Counted from the first letter of the stretch, positions 1 to 10,667 are shown. The stretch: 49,604 bases of DNA from Arenimonas donghaensis DSM 18148 = HO3-R19 (GCF_000743535.1 NZ_AVCJ01000013.1:1-49604), one strand, 5' to 3'. Numbers and translations are program-made. Notes: generated from the sequence alone by a model not told the origin.

Positions 1-2101
1 GGCCGAGCCCGAGGCCGCACCGCTGGCGCCCGGCGCCATCGTCATCCACGAGCGCAAGCCGCGCGCCAAGCCGGCCGCGCCGCCGCCGCCGAGCCCCAAG
101 GCCGCCACGCCCGCGGGCAAGGCCGCGCCCAAGCACAAGGTGCGTGGGTCGCATGCCATGGTCGACAACGAAGGTGACGAAGGCCAGGGCGCGCGTTTCG
201 CGGCCGGCCAGCTGCACCTGTCCGAATCCGAGCGTGCCCGTCGCGGCGCCGCCGGCAACCGCAAGAAGTCGCGTACCCGTGGCGCCGAGCCGGCGCGCAC
301 CGGTGGCGGCCAGCACGGTTTCTCCCGCCCGACCGCGCCGATCGTGCGCGAGGTCTTCATCGGCGATTCGATTTCGGTGACCGACCTGGCCCAGAAGCTG
401 GCCATGAAGGGCGGCGAAGTGGTTCGCGCGCTGTTCAAGATGGGCGTGATGGCCACCATCAACCAGGTGCTCGACCACGACACCGCGGTGCTGGTGGTCG
501 AGGAACTGGGACATCGCGCCAGCAAGTCGGCCGAGGACGACGCCGAGACCGCGCTGACCGCGCTGCAGGTGGAAGTGCAGGGCGAGAAGAAGCCGCGTCC
601 GCCGGTGGTCACCATCATGGGCCACGTCGACCACGGCAAGACCTCGCTGCTCGACTACATCCGCCGCACCAAGGTCGCCACCGGCGAAGCCGGCGGCATC
701 ACCCAGCACATCGGTGCCTACCACGTCGAAACCGACAAGGGCGTCATCAGCTTCCTGGACACCCCGGGCCACTCGGCGTTCACCTCGATGCGCGCACGCG
801 GCGCCAAGCTCACCGACATCGTCGTGCTGGTGGTCGCCGCCGACGACGGCGTCATGCCGCAGACCGTCGAGGCCGTGCAGCACGCCCGCGCCGCCAACGT
901 GCCGCTGCTGATCGCGGTCAACAAGATCGACAAGCCCGAGGCCAACCCGGACAACGTCAAGCAGGGCCTGGTCAAGCTGGAAGTCGTGCCCGAGGAATGG
1001 GGCGGCGACGTCCAGTTCGTCAACGTCTCGGCCAAGACCGGCGAAGGCGTGGACGCGCTGCTCGAAGCGATTTCGCTGCAGGCCGAGGTGATGGAGCTGC
1101 AGGCCGTGTACGACTCCCGCGCCACCGGCGTGGTGATCGAATCGGCCCTGGACAAGGGCCGCGGCCCGGTGGCCACGGTGCTGGTGCAGCAGGGCACCCT
1201 GAAGAAGGGTGATTTCCTGGTCTGCGGCACGCACTACGGTCGCGTCCGTGCCCTGTTCGACGAAGCCGGCAAGCAGGTGGATTCGGCGCAGCCGTCGATC
1301 CCGGTGCAGGTGCTGGGCCTGTCGGGCGTGCCCGACGCCGGCGACGACTTCGTGGTCGTGGCCGACGAGCGCCTGGCCAAGGAAGTGGCCCAGGAGCGCG
1401 ACGCCAAGCGCCGTGAATCGCGCCTGGTGGCCGCCGCCGGCAGCCGCATGGAAGACATCATGGCCCAGATGGGCCAGGACAAGGACCAGGCCACCCTGAA
1501 CCTGCTGGTCAAGGCGGACGTGCAGGGCTCGGTCGAGGCCCTGCGCCAGGCCCTGGTGGCGCTGTCGAACGACATGATCAAGATCAACGTGATCAGCTCG
1601 GGCGTCGGCGGCATCACCGAGTCCGACGCCACCCTGGCGGCGACCTCGAAGGCCGTGATCATCGGCTTCAACGTCCGCGCAGACGCCAGCGCCCGCAAGG
1701 TCATCGAGACCACCGGCCTGGACCTGCGCTACTTCTCGATCATCTACGACGTCATCGACCAGGTGAAGCAGGTCGCGTCCGGCCTGCTGGGCATGGAGAT
1801 CCGCGAGGAGATCATCGGCATCGCCGAGGTCCGCGACGTCTTCCGCAGCTCGAAGTTCGGCGCCGTCGCCGGTTCGCTGGTGACCGAGGGCGTGGTCAAG
1901 AAGAGCAAACCGATCCGCGTGCTGCGCGATTCGGTGGTGGTCTTCGAAGGCGAGCTCGAGTCGCTGCGCCGCTTCAAGGACAACGTCGAAGAGGTCAAGT
2001 CCGGCGTCGAGTGCGGCATCGCCGTGAAGGCCTACAACGACGTCAAGCCGGGCGACCAGATCGAGTGCTTCGAACGCATCGAGGTCCAGCGCACCCTCTA
2101 A
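1..2101 (+). CDS. infB: Translation initiation factor IF-2 (5' end cut by window edge)
   Basis: IF-2 is the GTPase that brings initiator tRNA to the 30S subunit and promotes subunit joining. The reading frame is open to the first base, so the N-terminus lies outside the window; an in-frame GTG at 140 sits inside the Pro/Ala/Lys-rich linker and is not the true start. The G domain is clear: G1 GHVDHGKT (620-643), DTPGH (758-772) and NKID (920-931), followed by SAK, domain II and the C-terminal fMet-tRNA-binding domain ending in EVQRTL. rbfA follows after 14 bases and truB after it, the usual operon order in gammaproteobacteria. Identity is certain; only the start is missing. Confidence 0.98.
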   Translation, partial: AEPEAAPLAPGAIVIHERKPRAKPAAPPPPSPKAATPAGKAAPKHKVRGSHAMVDNEGDEGQGARFAAGQLHLSESERARRGAAGNRKKSRTRGAEPARTGGGQHGFSRPTAPIVREVFIGDSISVTDLAQKLAMKGGEVVRALFKMGVMATINQVLDHDTAVLVVEELGHRASKSAEDDAETALTALQVEVQGEKKPRPPVVTIMGHVDHGKTSLLDYIRRTKVATGEAGGITQHIGAYHVETDKGVISFLDTPGHSAFTSMRARGAKLTDIVVLVVAADDGVMPQTVEAVQHARAANVPLLIAVNKIDKPEANPDNVKQGLVKLEVVPEEWGGDVQFVNVSAKTGEGVDALLEAISLQAEVMELQAVYDSRATGVVIESALDKGRGPVATVLVQQGTLKKGDFLVCGTHYGRVRALFDEAGKQVDSAQPSIPVQVLGLSGVPDAGDDFVVVADERLAKEVAQERDAKRRESRLVAAAGSRMEDIMAQMGQDKDQATLNLLVKADVQGSVEALRQALVALSNDMIKINVISSGVGGITESDATLAATSKAVIIGFNVRADASARKVIETTGLDLRYFSIIYDVIDQVKQVASGLLGMEIREEIIGIAEVRDVFRSSKFGAVAGSLVTEGVVKKSKPIRVLRDSVVVFEGELESLRRFKDNVEEVKSGVECGIAVKAYNDVKPGDQIECFERIEVQRTL

Positions 2102-2115
2102 GGGAGGCATGAACC

Positions 2116-2478
2116 ATGGCCACCAAGAGCTTCCATCGTACCGACCGGGTTTCGGCGCAGCTGCGCCGGGACCTGGGCCAGATCGTGCACCAGGCGGTGC
2201 GTGAACACGGGCTGCCGTCGGTGTCGGTGTCCGACGTCGAGGTCACCCGCGACCTGGCCCATGCCAAGGTCTTCGTCACCGCGCTGCTGGCCGAACAGGG
2301 CCCGGTGGCGGTGGCGGCGCTCAAGGAACTGGCGCCCGAACTGCGCCATCGCCTGGCCCAGGCGGTGCGCATGCGCCACGTGCCCGAGCTGCATTTCCAC
2401 TACGACGATTCGGTGGACAAGGGCGAGCGCATCGAACAGCTGCTGCGCGACAACCCCGTCCCGCCCGCCGAAGACTGA
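2116..2478 (+). CDS. rbfA: 30S ribosome-binding factor A
   Basis: 120-residue KH-fold protein that binds the 30S subunit and helps late 16S rRNA maturation, including in the cold. The N-terminus ([19 protein letters not shown]) and the [18 protein letters not shown] strand region are typical of RbfA, and the length fits the family. The start is the ATG at 2116, 9 bases after an AGGGAGG ribosome-binding site that overlaps the infB stop; another ATG at 2108 is out of frame. It lies between infB and truB and is presumably co-transcribed and translationally close to both. Confidence 0.96.
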   Translation: MATKSFHRTDRVSAQLRRDLGQIVHQAVREHGLPSVSVSDVEVTRDLAHAKVFVTALLAEQGPVAVAALKELAPELRHRLAQAVRMRHVPELHFHYDDSVDKGERIEQLLRDNPVPPAED

Positions 2479-2488
2479 GGTCCGGCGG

Positions 2489-3409
2489 ATGGGCCGCATG
2501 GTGTTCCGGCCGCTGGACGGCCTGCTGCTGCTCGACAAGCCGGCCGGCCTGAGCTCGAACCAGGCGCTGCAGCAGGCGCGGCGCCTGTTCCGGGCCGAGA
2601 AGGGTGGCCACACCGGCGCGCTCGACCCCCTGGCCACTGGCCTGCTGCCCCTGTGTTTCGGCGAGGCGACCAAGATCGCCGGCCTGCTGCTGGGCGGTCG
2701 CAAGGCCTACGAGGCCGAGGTCGGCCTGGGCCGGACCACCGATACCGACGATGCCGATGGCGAGGTCCTGCGCGACCGGCCGGTGCCGGCCCTGGACCGG
2801 GCCCGGGTGGAAGCGGCCCTGGCACCGCTGACCGGCCGGATCCGGCAGCGGCCGCCGATCTTTTCGGCACTCAAGCAAGGTGGCGAGCCGCTTTACGCCA
2901 AGGCCCGGCGCGGCGAGGCCATCGAGGTGCCCGAACGCGAGGTCGAGGTTGAATCGATCCGGCTGATCGAGCTCGACGGCGACCGCCTGCGGCTGGCGGT
3001 GACCTGCGGCTCGGGCACTTACATCCGCAGCCTGGCCCGCGACCTGGGCGAAGCCCTGGGCTGCGGCGCCCACGTGACGGCGCTGCGCCGGACCTGGGTG
3101 GAGCCCTTTCTGGAACCCCGGATGCACACCCTCGAGGCCCTTGAGGCGGTGGCCGCACAAGCCGGCGAGCCCGGGCTGGATGCGCTGCTGCTGCCGGTCG
3201 AGGCCGGCCTGGCGGGCTTCGAGCCGGTGTCGCTGGACGCCGACCAGGCCCGGCGCCTGGGGCACGGCCAGCCGGTGCCGGTCGCAGGGGAGGTTGCGAC
3301 AAACCTGAACCTGCAGGGCCCGGACGGGCGATCCCTGGGCCTGGGCCGCCGGGACGAAGCCGGCCAGGTCTGGCCCCAGCGGCTGTTTCGGTGGGCCAGC
3401 GCCTGCTGA
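2489..3409 (+). CDS. truB: tRNA pseudouridine(55) synthase
   Basis: TruB makes pseudouridine 55 in the T-loop of elongator tRNAs. The catalytic motif [13 protein letters not shown] is at residues 39-51 with the catalytic Asp at 46, preceded by the usual N-terminus [14 protein letters not shown]. The [15 protein letters not shown] motif and a C-terminal PUA-like part ([17 protein letters not shown]) are present. The frame is open further upstream, but the ATG at 2489, ten bases past the rbfA stop, gives a 306-residue protein of normal family length, so the longer version overlapping rbfA is rejected. Third gene of the infB operon. Confidence 0.96.
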   Translation: MGRMVFRPLDGLLLLDKPAGLSSNQALQQARRLFRAEKGGHTGALDPLATGLLPLCFGEATKIAGLLLGGRKAYEAEVGLGRTTDTDDADGEVLRDRPVPALDRARVEAALAPLTGRIRQRPPIFSALKQGGEPLYAKARRGEAIEVPEREVEVESIRLIELDGDRLRLAVTCGSGTYIRSLARDLGEALGCGAHVTALRRTWVEPFLEPRMHTLEALEAVAAQAGEPGLDALLLPVEAGLAGFEPVSLDADQARRLGHGQPVPVAGEVATNLNLQGPDGRSLGLGRRDEAGQVWPQRLFRWASAC

Positions 3410-3457
3410 GGGGCCTTGGCGGCCAGGCCGGACCCCCGTGCCTTCACGCCTTACGCC

Positions 3458-3486
3458 TTGTCCGGACAGCCCCAGTCCGTTAAACT
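3458..3486 (+). promoter_or_regulatory. Predicted sigma70 promoter of rpsO
   Basis: A TTGTCC box (3458-3463) and a TAAACT box (3481-3486) are separated by exactly 17 bases, a good match to the -35/-10 consensus. It lies between truB and rpsO, so rpsO can be transcribed independently of the infB operon. The expected start near 3493 leaves an untranslated leader of about 97 bases, long enough for the S15 autoregulatory structure known in this gene's mRNA in other bacteria; I did not resolve that fold. Confidence 0.65.
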
Positions 3487-3589
3487 TTTGCGGCTTTTTC
3501 GCAAAGCAATTCCCCCAACCGGCGGGCCATCGCGGTGCGTCGCCAACGGCGACGTTCCTGCGGGCTGCGCATCACCAAAGAGAAAACCA

Positions 3590-3850
3590 ATGTCCATTGA
3601 TTCCGCCAAGGTCATCGAAGAATTCAAGCGTGCCCCGAACGACACCGGTTCCCCGGAAGTCCAGGTGGCGCTGCTGTCCGCCCGCATCGACCAGCTGTCC
3701 GACCATTTCAAGGCCCACAAGCAGGACCACCACTCCCGCCGCGGCCTGCTCAAGATGGTCAACCAGCGTCGCAGCCTGCTGGGCTACCTCAAGAAGAAAG
3801 ACGTCGCGCGTTACCAGACGCTGATCGAGCGCTTGGGCCTGCGTCGCTAA
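3590..3850 (+). CDS. rpsO: 30S ribosomal protein S15
   Basis: 86-residue primary 16S rRNA-binding protein that nucleates assembly of the platform of the small subunit. The full family signature is visible: [49 protein letters not shown] and the C-terminal IERLGLRR. The ATG at 3590 gives the standard length; the frame is open further upstream to about 3416 but that stretch contains the promoter. It is followed by a hairpin and then pnp, the conserved rpsO-pnp order. Confidence 0.98.
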   Translation: MSIDSAKVIEEFKRAPNDTGSPEVQVALLSARIDQLSDHFKAHKQDHHSRRGLLKMVNQRRSLLGYLKKKDVARYQTLIERLGLRR

Positions 3851-3863
3851 AACAGGCAAGTAC

Positions 3864-3889
3864 CACACGGCGCAGAAATGCGCCGTGTG
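3864..3889 (+). terminator. rpsO-pnp intercistronic hairpin (attenuating terminator or processing site)
   Basis: A perfect 11-bp stem (CACACGGCGCA / TGCGCCGTGTG) closes on a GAAA tetraloop just after the rpsO stop. Only a short T run (ATTTTC) follows, so termination may be partial. In E. coli the rpsO-pnp gap carries both a weak terminator and an RNase III site that controls pnp; the same role here is inference. Confidence 0.75.
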
Positions 3890-3987
3890 CATTTTCGGGG
3901 AACGGAAACGTCCGGGATCGGAAATGCGCCAACCGCGGGGCAGGGTGCCCCCCGGGGATGAATCCAGAGATAAAGGAAGTGATAAAC

Positions 3988-6084
3988 GTGGCGAAAGTAA
4001 CCAAGACGTTCCAGTACGGGCAGCACCAGGTCACGCTTGAGACGGGCGAAGTCGCCCGCCAGGCCGGCGGCTCGGTCATCGTGAAGATGAACGACACCGT
4101 CGTGCTGGTGACCGCGGTCGGCAACAAGAACGCGCGCGAGGGCATGGACTTCTTCCCGCTCACCGTCGACTACATCGAGAAGTTCTACGCCGGTGGCCGC
4201 ATCCCGGGTGGTTTCTTCAAGCGCGAAGGTCGCCAGACCGAGCGCGAGACCCTGGTTTCCCGCCTGATCGATCGTCCGATCCGCCCGCTGTTCCCGGAAC
4301 ACTTCCGCAATGAAGTGCAGGTCATCGCCACCGTGATGTCCATGAACCCGGAAGTGCACGGCGACATCCCGGCCCTGATCGGCGCGTCCGCCGCGCTGGC
4401 CCTGTCGGGCATCCCGTTCGCGGGCCCTATCGGCGCCGCCAAGGTTGGCTACGTCGACGGCAAGTACGTGCTGAACCCGACCATTTCCGAGCTCAAGACC
4501 TCGGACCTGGAACTGGTGGTCGCCGGTACCGCCAACGCCGTGCTGATGGTCGAGTCCGAAGCCAAGGAGCTGAGCGAAGAGGTCATGCTGGGCGCCGTCG
4601 TGTTCGGCCACGAGCAGATGCAGGTCGCCATCAAGGCGATCAACGAGCTGGTCGCCGAAGTCGGCGTCAAGCACTGGGATTGGAAGGCTCCGGAAAAGCA
4701 GCAGGCCCCGATCGACGCCATCAAGGCCGCCATCGGCGACAAGCTGGCCGCCGCTTTCCAGGTGCGCGACAAGCTCGAGCGCAAGGAAGCGATCTCCGCC
4801 CTCAAGAAGCAGGTGCTGGAGTCGCTGAAGGACCAGGCCGAGGCCAATGGCTGGAACATGGCCGACCTCGCCAAGGAGTTCTCCGAGTTCGAGTACAGCA
4901 CCATGCGTGAGTCGGTGCTCAAGACCAAGGTCCGCATCGACGGCCGTGCGCTCGACACCGTGCGCCCGATCTCGGTGCAGACCGGCATCCTGCCGCGCAC
5001 CCATGGCTCGTCGCTGTTCACCCGCGGTGAAACCCAGGCGATCGTGGTCGCCACCCTCGGCACCGCCCGCGACGGCCAGATCATCGACGCCGTGGAAGGC
5101 GAGTCCAAGGACCACTTCCTGTTCCACTACAACTTCCCCCCGTACTCGGTCGGTGAAGCCGGCCGCATGATGGGCCCGAAGCGTCGCGAGATCGGCCACG
5201 GCCGCCTTGCCCGTCGCGGCGTCCAGGCCGTGATGCCGTCGATGGAATCGTTCCCGTACACCATTCGCGTGGTGTCCGAGATCACCGAATCCAACGGCTC
5301 CTCGTCGATGGCCTCGGTCTGCGGTTCCTCGCTGGCCCTGATGGACGCCGGCGTGCCGATCAAGGCGCCGGTGGCCGGTATCGCCATGGGCCTGGTCAAG
5401 GAAGGCGCCGACTACGTCGTGCTGTCGGACATCCTGGGTGACGAAGACCACCTGGGCGACATGGACTTCAAGGTCGCCGGTACCGAAAACGGCGTGTCCG
5501 CGCTGCAGATGGACATCAAGATCGACGGCATCACCAAGGAGATCATGGAGACCGCGCTGGCCCAGGCCAAGCAGGGTCGCCTGCACATCCTCGGCGAGAT
5601 GGCCAAGGCCATCACCGCGCCGCGCTCGGAGCTGTCCGAGTTCGCGCCGCGCCTGCTGACCATCAAGATCCATCCGGACAAGATCCGCGAAGTGATCGGC
5701 AAGGGTGGCGCCACCATCCAGGGCATCACCAAGGAAACCGGCACCCAGATCGACATCCAGGACGACGGCACCATCGTCATCGCCTCGGTCAACGCCGCCG
5801 CTGCCCAGGCCGCGAAGGAGCGCATCGAGCAGATCACCTCCGACGTCGAGCCGGGCCGCATCTACGAAGGCAAGGTCGCCAAGATCATGGACTTCGGTGC
5901 GTTCGTCACCATCGCCCCGGGCAAGGACGGCCTGGTGCACGTGTCGCAGATCTCCAACGAGCGCGTCGAGAAGGTTTCCGACAAGCTCAAGGAAGGCGAC
6001 ATGGTCAAGGTGAAGGTGCTGGAAGTGGACAAGCAGGGCCGCATCCGCCTGTCCATCAAGGCCATCGAAGAAGGCGAGGGCTGA
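3988..6084 (+). CDS. pnp: Polyribonucleotide nucleotidyltransferase (PNPase)
   Basis: 3'-5' phosphorolytic exoribonuclease of the RNA degradosome. Two RNase PH-like halves are visible, N-terminal [19 protein letters not shown] with [14 protein letters not shown] and a second core with the [14 protein letters not shown] and [14 protein letters not shown] motifs. A KH domain follows at about residues 555-613 ([16 protein letters not shown]) and an S1 domain at about 622-692. The start is taken as GTG 3988, about 9 bases after an AAGGAAG site, giving 698 residues; an upstream ATG at 3958 would add ten residues not typical of the family. A strong terminator follows. Confidence 0.97.
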   Translation: MAKVTKTFQYGQHQVTLETGEVARQAGGSVIVKMNDTVVLVTAVGNKNAREGMDFFPLTVDYIEKFYAGGRIPGGFFKREGRQTERETLVSRLIDRPIRPLFPEHFRNEVQVIATVMSMNPEVHGDIPALIGASAALALSGIPFAGPIGAAKVGYVDGKYVLNPTISELKTSDLELVVAGTANAVLMVESEAKELSEEVMLGAVVFGHEQMQVAIKAINELVAEVGVKHWDWKAPEKQQAPIDAIKAAIGDKLAAAFQVRDKLERKEAISALKKQVLESLKDQAEANGWNMADLAKEFSEFEYSTMRESVLKTKVRIDGRALDTVRPISVQTGILPRTHGSSLFTRGETQAIVVATLGTARDGQIIDAVEGESKDHFLFHYNFPPYSVGEAGRMMGPKRREIGHGRLARRGVQAVMPSMESFPYTIRVVSEITESNGSSSMASVCGSSLALMDAGVPIKAPVAGIAMGLVKEGADYVVLSDILGDEDHLGDMDFKVAGTENGVSALQMDIKIDGITKEIMETALAQAKQGRLHILGEMAKAITAPRSELSEFAPRLLTIKIHPDKIREVIGKGGATIQGITKETGTQIDIQDDGTIVIASVNAAAAQAAKERIEQITSDVEPGRIYEGKVAKIMDFGAFVTIAPGKDGLVHVSQISNERVEKVSDKLKEGDMVKVKVLEVDKQGRIRLSIKAIEEGEG

Positions 6085-6113
6085 GCCCCGCTAACCGACG
6101 TTAGCTGAATGAG

Positions 6114-6142
6114 AAAGCGGGCTTCGGCCCGCTTTTTCTTTT
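6114..6142 (+). terminator. Rho-independent terminator after pnp
   Basis: A perfect 9-bp stem AAAGCGGGC / GCCCGCTTT closed by a TTCG tetraloop is followed by TTCTTTT. It ends the rpsO-pnp unit. An ATG at 6109 in the frame of the next gene overlaps this hairpin, which argues against that upstream start. Confidence 0.92.
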
Positions 6143-6222
6143 GCCGACCGCGAATTCTTCGCGTGTCGGCGGTGGCTGCATTCGGTATCTTTGCCGGGAG
6201 CCGCTCCTTAGGAAAATGTTGG

Positions 6223-9200
6223 ATGCGAATTGATTCTTGCCGCGGGTACCGCGGCTTGGCCGCGACGCTACTCATCCTTGGCCTCGCCTGCTCCCACGTG
6301 GCATTCGCCCAGGTCATCAACGCGTTTTCCGGCGGTGGCGTCGGTGACGGCGCGCCGGTGGCCACGGCCGCCTGGCAGGGAAACAAAATGCTGGGGGACG
6401 GCACTGGTGCGATTTTCATTTCCCAGAGCGCGGGCGACCGCATCCGCCGCGTATCCCCGGCCGGAATCGTCTCGACCTGGGCAGGCCCGGTCAATGCCTG
6501 GTACCACGGTGCGCATCCGCCGCAGTTTGGAGTGGACCTGTCGTCGCCGAGCCGGCTGAGCACCGACGGTGCCGGCACCATTCACGTCTATGAAAGCGGG
6601 CCGCGCCGTATCCGGGAAATCGCAGCCAATGGCAGCGTGCGCCTGCGCGCCGACGCCGCAGCCCTGGGCAACCGCTTCAACGTGCGGGGCCTGGCGAGTG
6701 ATTCGTCGGGCAATCTTTTCCTCTCGGCCGACAACGCGGTCTGGCGACTCGACCAGGCGGGGGTATTCACTGCGGTGGCCGGTACGGGTACGGCGGGCTA
6801 TTCAGGTGATGGTGGTCCCGCCACTTCCGCCATGGTGTCCAGCCCCAGCGCCCTGGTCCGCGCCTCCGACGGCACGCTGTACGTGGCTGATTATGGCAAT
6901 GACCGCGTCCGGCGCATCACCCCGGCCGGCGTCATCTCGACCCTGGCCCAGGTGCCCTCGCCGGAGGAATTGCTGCTGGCACCGAACGGCGACCTGTACG
7001 TCGCGGGTCGCGACTACCGTGTCCGCCGCATCACGCCGGCGGGCGTCGTTACCGTGGTCGCTGGCAACGGGGAAAGCACCGGCGGCTACAGCGGCAACGG
7101 CGGACCGGCCGTCAATGCAGTGCTTTCCTTCATCCACTCGCTGGCTTTCACTGCTTCCGGCGACCTGCTGATTGCACATGCTCCCGCGGTCATTCGTCGC
7201 GTGGACGCTGGCGGAACCATCCATCCCTGGTCGGGTGAGCTGCTTGGCGACGGCCTTGCCCGCTTCGAAACATCGTTCAACCAGCCTACTGCCCTGGCCG
7301 TCGATGGCCAGGGCAATATCTTGCTCGCCCACCACAACCGCATCCGCAGGGTGGCACCCGACGGCGTGACCAGCACGGTGGCCGGCCGCAGTGGCGTGGG
7401 ATCCTCCGGCGACGGCGGCCCGGCGCTGGATGCGCTGTTCCGCACCATCGAGGCCATGGTCGTGGATGCGGCCGGCAACATCTACTTTTCGGAAACCAGC
7501 AGCGCCGTCGTCCGGGTCGTGCGAACCAACGGCACGGTCGAGCGGTTTGCCGGCAACGGTTCGTTTTCCGTATCTGGTGACGGCGGACCCGCAGTGGACG
7601 CCGGCGTGCCCTGGCCCAAGGGGCTGGCGGTAGACGGGCAGGGCCGGCTTTACATCGCCAGTCGGCGCAGCGTACGTCGCGTCGAGCTCGACGGCAGCAT
7701 CACCACGTATGCAGGCGGGCTGCAGTCCGGCTTTGCCGGCGATGGTGGGCCGGCCACGCAGGCCTTGTTCTGCTATCCCACCGAGCTGTCATTCGCGGTT
7801 GGTGCGCTGTTCATTGCCGACTCTTGCAACAATCGCATCCGCCGCGTCGATGCAGCAGGCATCGTAACGACCGTCGCCGGCAACGGCAGTGGCGGGCGGC
7901 CGGGCGAAGGCGGGCTGGCCCTGGAAAGTCCCTTCACGCTGTATGGCGCCATGGCGATTGCCAGGGACGGCAGCATATTTGTGGCCCAGCCTGAGGACCG
8001 ACGCATCTACAGGATCGATGTCGATGGCGTGGTACGGCTCGCGGCCGGCAATGGCCAGCCGGGCTACGGCGGCGACGGCGGCCATGCGGACCAAGCTGGC
8101 TTCAATTATATCGGTCCGATGACCGTGGATTCGTCCGGTGCACTTTTCATCGGTGACCAGGGCATCAACCTGCTGCGCAAGGTGACCGGGTTCACCCAGC
8201 AGCCGACGCTGCCGGTGATTTCCATTGCGGATGCCGCCGTACTTGAAGGCGATACCGGCACGTCTATCGCCCGTTTCGTCGTCAGCCTCGATCGTGCGTC
8301 GTCGGGTCCGGTTGGCTTCCGTGTGCGTACGCAGTCGGGCACCGCCCTCGTGGGCACCGACCTGATCGCGCCTGATGGCGGCGATCGTGTGATTGGCGTC
8401 GGGCAGCTTTCGGTCGAAGTCGAGGTCGAGGTGATTGGCGACACGCTTGAAGAATCGGAAGAGACCTTCCAGCTGGTGCTTGAGTCCGTCACCGGCGCGC
8501 AGCTCGGCAGAAGCGCGGCCACGGGCACGATTGCCGACAACGACAACGCCACCGGCGGCCCGCCGGGTGGCCTGGGTGCGCCGCTTGCGCGCGCCGACCG
8601 CCGGGTGGTGGCGATCAATGCACCGGCGTTCCTGGTCGAGGTGCTGCACAACGACGACTTCGACCCGGCCAACCTGGGTGCTTCACCGGTGACGGTGGTG
8701 GGAAGCGCACAGGGTGGGCAGGCCATGGTCGTGGGTGACGCCGTGCGCTTCACTCCGCAGCCCGGATTCGCAGGCGAAGGGGGTTTCCGCTACCGACTCT
8801 GCGACACACAGTCTCGCTGCACCGAGGCGGCGGTGGCGATCGTGCTGCGGCCGATCCCGCGGCGCGACCTTGAGGTCCTGTCCCGTTCGGGTCGCTTCAC
8901 GCAGCCGCTGCAGAACCTGCCGGCGATGCCCGCCGCCGTGTTCAGGACCACGCAACTGGCGGCAGGAAAGACCTTCGGGATGTCCCCGAGTGTCGACGAT
9001 GCACCGGCCAGTCCCTGGAACTCGACCGTCGGAAGGACCTACCAGTTTTTCTTCCTGGACCGGGACGATGGCGCACAGGACGTGCCGCACATCGTGCATG
9101 TGGACATGCTGCAATCCACGGGCGGCGAAAAGCTCGACCTTTACCTGGGCCTGGACGTCAATGGCGACGGCTGGCCGCAGGAGGACGAGGTGCTCTGCAT

Positions 9201-10620
9201 GGACGCGCAGTCGCCAAGCCCGCGCTGTGACGCGCTGATGCCCGCGCCATTGACGGACATCAGCCGCTATTGGGTGATGGTCCACAATCGCAACCCGGTC
9301 CCGGCCCGCGCGGAACTGGTGACCTACGACGTGCCCCTGCTGCCGTCCGATGGCAGCCTGGTCGCCACGGGTCCGGGCAAGGTGCCGGCGAATGAAGCCT
9401 TCGACCTGTTGCTGTCCTGGCGTGACCTGAGTTTGCTCGAGGGTGAGCGCCGACTGGGTTATGTCTGGCTGGAGACCTCGCCTGGCGTAGCGGCCGGCGG
9501 CTTCCCGGTGCGCCTGCATCGCACTGGCAATGTCGAAGAGCCCGTCCTGCTGACGCCGGGGCTGCCCACCACGGTGCGTCTGGCGCCGGGACGCAGCCAT
9601 CGCCGCATCTTCCTGGACGTGCCGGTGGGCAGCACCCGCCTGGAGGTCGATGCCAGCGCGCCGAATAACCAGTTCACCATGCAGCTGGTGCACGCAGGCG
9701 CCGACAACGATGCCGCCGACACCTCGGTGCCGGAATCGCCACAAGCGGGCACCGCGCTCGCACGTCCCAAGCGTGGTCCGGCCGTTCAGGCCGTGCCGCA
9801 GCCGGGTCGCTGGTACGTGGTGGCAAACAATGCGGGTGTGGCGCCGGGTGAGATGACGTTCACCGCCAACGTTGAAGGGGCCGCGCCGAAGGTGCGTCCG
9901 GGCAGCTACTTCAACAGCGCACGACCCGGCCATGGATTGTTCCTGTATCCGGCTGGCGACCAGTGGGCGGGCCTGTGGTACGCCTATGCCAACGACGGTG
10001 GGCCGACCTGGTATTACCTCCAGGGCCTGGCCCCCGGTGCCAACGGCGTCTGGACCGGCGAGCTCTACCGCGCTGCCTGGAACGGCAGTTCCAACAGACT
10101 GGTGGACGTGGGCGTGGTCACGGTGGCGCCGACTGGCCCGGATGCCTTCACTTTCAGCTACACCCTCGATGGCTTGTCGGGCAGCGAGCCGATGGCATCG
10201 CTCGGCCGCGGCTGCCCGACGTCTGCCGGACTGCCGCAGGACCTCAGCTCGCATTGGTTCGACCCGACGCGCGCCGGTACCGGTTTCAGTGTGCAGATGT
10301 GGCAGGACTACGAGTACTTCGCAGCCTTCATCTACGACGCCCGCGGCGTACCACGTTTCCTGGCGGCCGAGCGCAGCGGTTTTGGTGGTGCCGAATCGAC
10401 GCTGGCGCTGCAGCAGCTGCGCGGCAGCTGCCCGACCTGTACGTTCACGCCGAGCCAACGCAGCAACGTGGGTACGCTGCTGCGCCGGGTGTCTGGTGGC
10501 AGCCTCGACGTCATCGAGCTGGATCTGGAGTTCACCCATGGCGTGCCTGGCCTGTGGAGCAGCATCGACAACCTTGAATTGCTGGGCGGCACGGGCACCA
10601 CGCAGGGCTGCGTGCCTTGA
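6223..10620 (+). CDS. Secreted NHL beta-propeller / Calx-beta multidomain protein (paralogue 1)
   Basis: A 1465-residue exported protein of unknown role. The start ATG 6223 has an AGGAAAA site upstream and gives a signal peptide (GLAATLLILGLACSHVAFAQ). Residues about 30-650 carry eight or more NHL-type blades of the form AGNG..G.SGDGGPA..A....P..LAVD..G.LYIAD..N.RIRRV. Then come a Calx-beta domain (about 664-775), an Ig/cadherin-like domain with FLVEVLHNDDFDP (about 793-875), a PPC-like part with DLYLGLDVNGDG (about residue 973) and a C-terminal module starting near 1046 (LVATGPGK) that ends in TTQGCVP. The last ~500 residues are homologous to the ends of the next gene and of the protease at 43045. 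Likely a cell-surface or extracellular binding protein; no catalytic motif was seen. Confidence 0.85.
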   Translation: MRIDSCRGYRGLAATLLILGLACSHVAFAQVINAFSGGGVGDGAPVATAAWQGNKMLGDGTGAIFISQSAGDRIRRVSPAGIVSTWAGPVNAWYHGAHPPQFGVDLSSPSRLSTDGAGTIHVYESGPRRIREIAANGSVRLRADAAALGNRFNVRGLASDSSGNLFLSADNAVWRLDQAGVFTAVAGTGTAGYSGDGGPATSAMVSSPSALVRASDGTLYVADYGNDRVRRITPAGVISTLAQVPSPEELLLAPNGDLYVAGRDYRVRRITPAGVVTVVAGNGESTGGYSGNGGPAVNAVLSFIHSLAFTASGDLLIAHAPAVIRRVDAGGTIHPWSGELLGDGLARFETSFNQPTALAVDGQGNILLAHHNRIRRVAPDGVTSTVAGRSGVGSSGDGGPALDALFRTIEAMVVDAAGNIYFSETSSAVVRVVRTNGTVERFAGNGSFSVSGDGGPAVDAGVPWPKGLAVDGQGRLYIASRRSVRRVELDGSITTYAGGLQSGFAGDGGPATQALFCYPTELSFAVGALFIADSCNNRIRRVDAAGIVTTVAGNGSGGRPGEGGLALESPFTLYGAMAIARDGSIFVAQPEDRRIYRIDVDGVVRLAAGNGQPGYGGDGGHADQAGFNYIGPMTVDSSGALFIGDQGINLLRKVTGFTQQPTLPVISIADAAVLEGDTGTSIARFVVSLDRASSGPVGFRVRTQSGTALVGTDLIAPDGGDRVIGVGQLSVEVEVEVIGDTLEESEETFQLVLESVTGAQLGRSAATGTIADNDNATGGPPGGLGAPLARADRRVVAINAPAFLVEVLHNDDFDPANLGASPVTVVGSAQGGQAMVVGDAVRFTPQPGFAGEGGFRYRLCDTQSRCTEAAVAIVLRPIPRRDLEVLSRSGRFTQPLQNLPAMPAAVFRTTQLAAGKTFGMSPSVDDAPASPWNSTVGRTYQFFFLDRDDGAQDVPHIVHVDMLQSTGGEKLDLYLGLDVNGDGWPQEDEVLCMDAQSPSPRCDALMPAPLTDISRYWVMVHNRNPVPARAELVTYDVPLLPSDGSLVATGPGKVPANEAFDLLLSWRDLSLLEGERRLGYVWLETSPGVAAGGFPVRLHRTGNVEEPVLLTPGLPTTVRLAPGRSHRRIFLDVPVGSTRLEVDASAPNNQFTMQLVHAGADNDAADTSVPESPQAGTALARPKRGPAVQAVPQPGRWYVVANNAGVAPGEMTFTANVEGAAPKVRPGSYFNSARPGHGLFLYPAGDQWAGLWYAYANDGGPTWYYLQGLAPGANGVWTGELYRAAWNGSSNRLVDVGVVTVAPTGPDAFTFSYTLDGLSGSEPMASLGRGCPTSAGLPQDLSSHWFDPTRAGTGFSVQMWQDYEYFAAFIYDARGVPRFLAAERSGFGGAESTLALQQLRGSCPTCTFTPSQRSNVGTLLRRVSGGSLDVIELDLEFTHGVPGLWSSIDNLELLGGTGTTQGCVP

Positions 10621-10667
10621 CCGCGGAGACTTAATGGCGGGAACCGGAGCACGTGAGCTCGCGCAAG

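Noticed and set aside
140-2101. GTG at 140 as the start of infB
   Set aside because: The frame is open to base 1 with a typical IF-2 linker; the true start lies outside the window.
3847-5940. Long open frame antisense to pnp, and similar ones antisense to other genes (8683-10539, 26090-28777, 38333-40714, 44125-46527)
   Set aside because: They lie opposite strongly conserved genes, have low-complexity Arg/His/Gly-rich translations and no ribosome-binding sites. Such frames are expected shadows in GC-rich DNA.
6109-6222. ATG 6109 as start of the first NHL gene
   Set aside because: It overlaps the pnp terminator and would place 38 extra residues before a good signal peptide; ATG 6223 has a ribosome-binding site.
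6790-8090. GDGGPA-coding repeats looked at as a possible DNA repeat array or CRISPR
   Set aside because: The repeats are irregular in length and sequence, in frame, and encode NHL blades; there are no uniform repeats with unique spacers.
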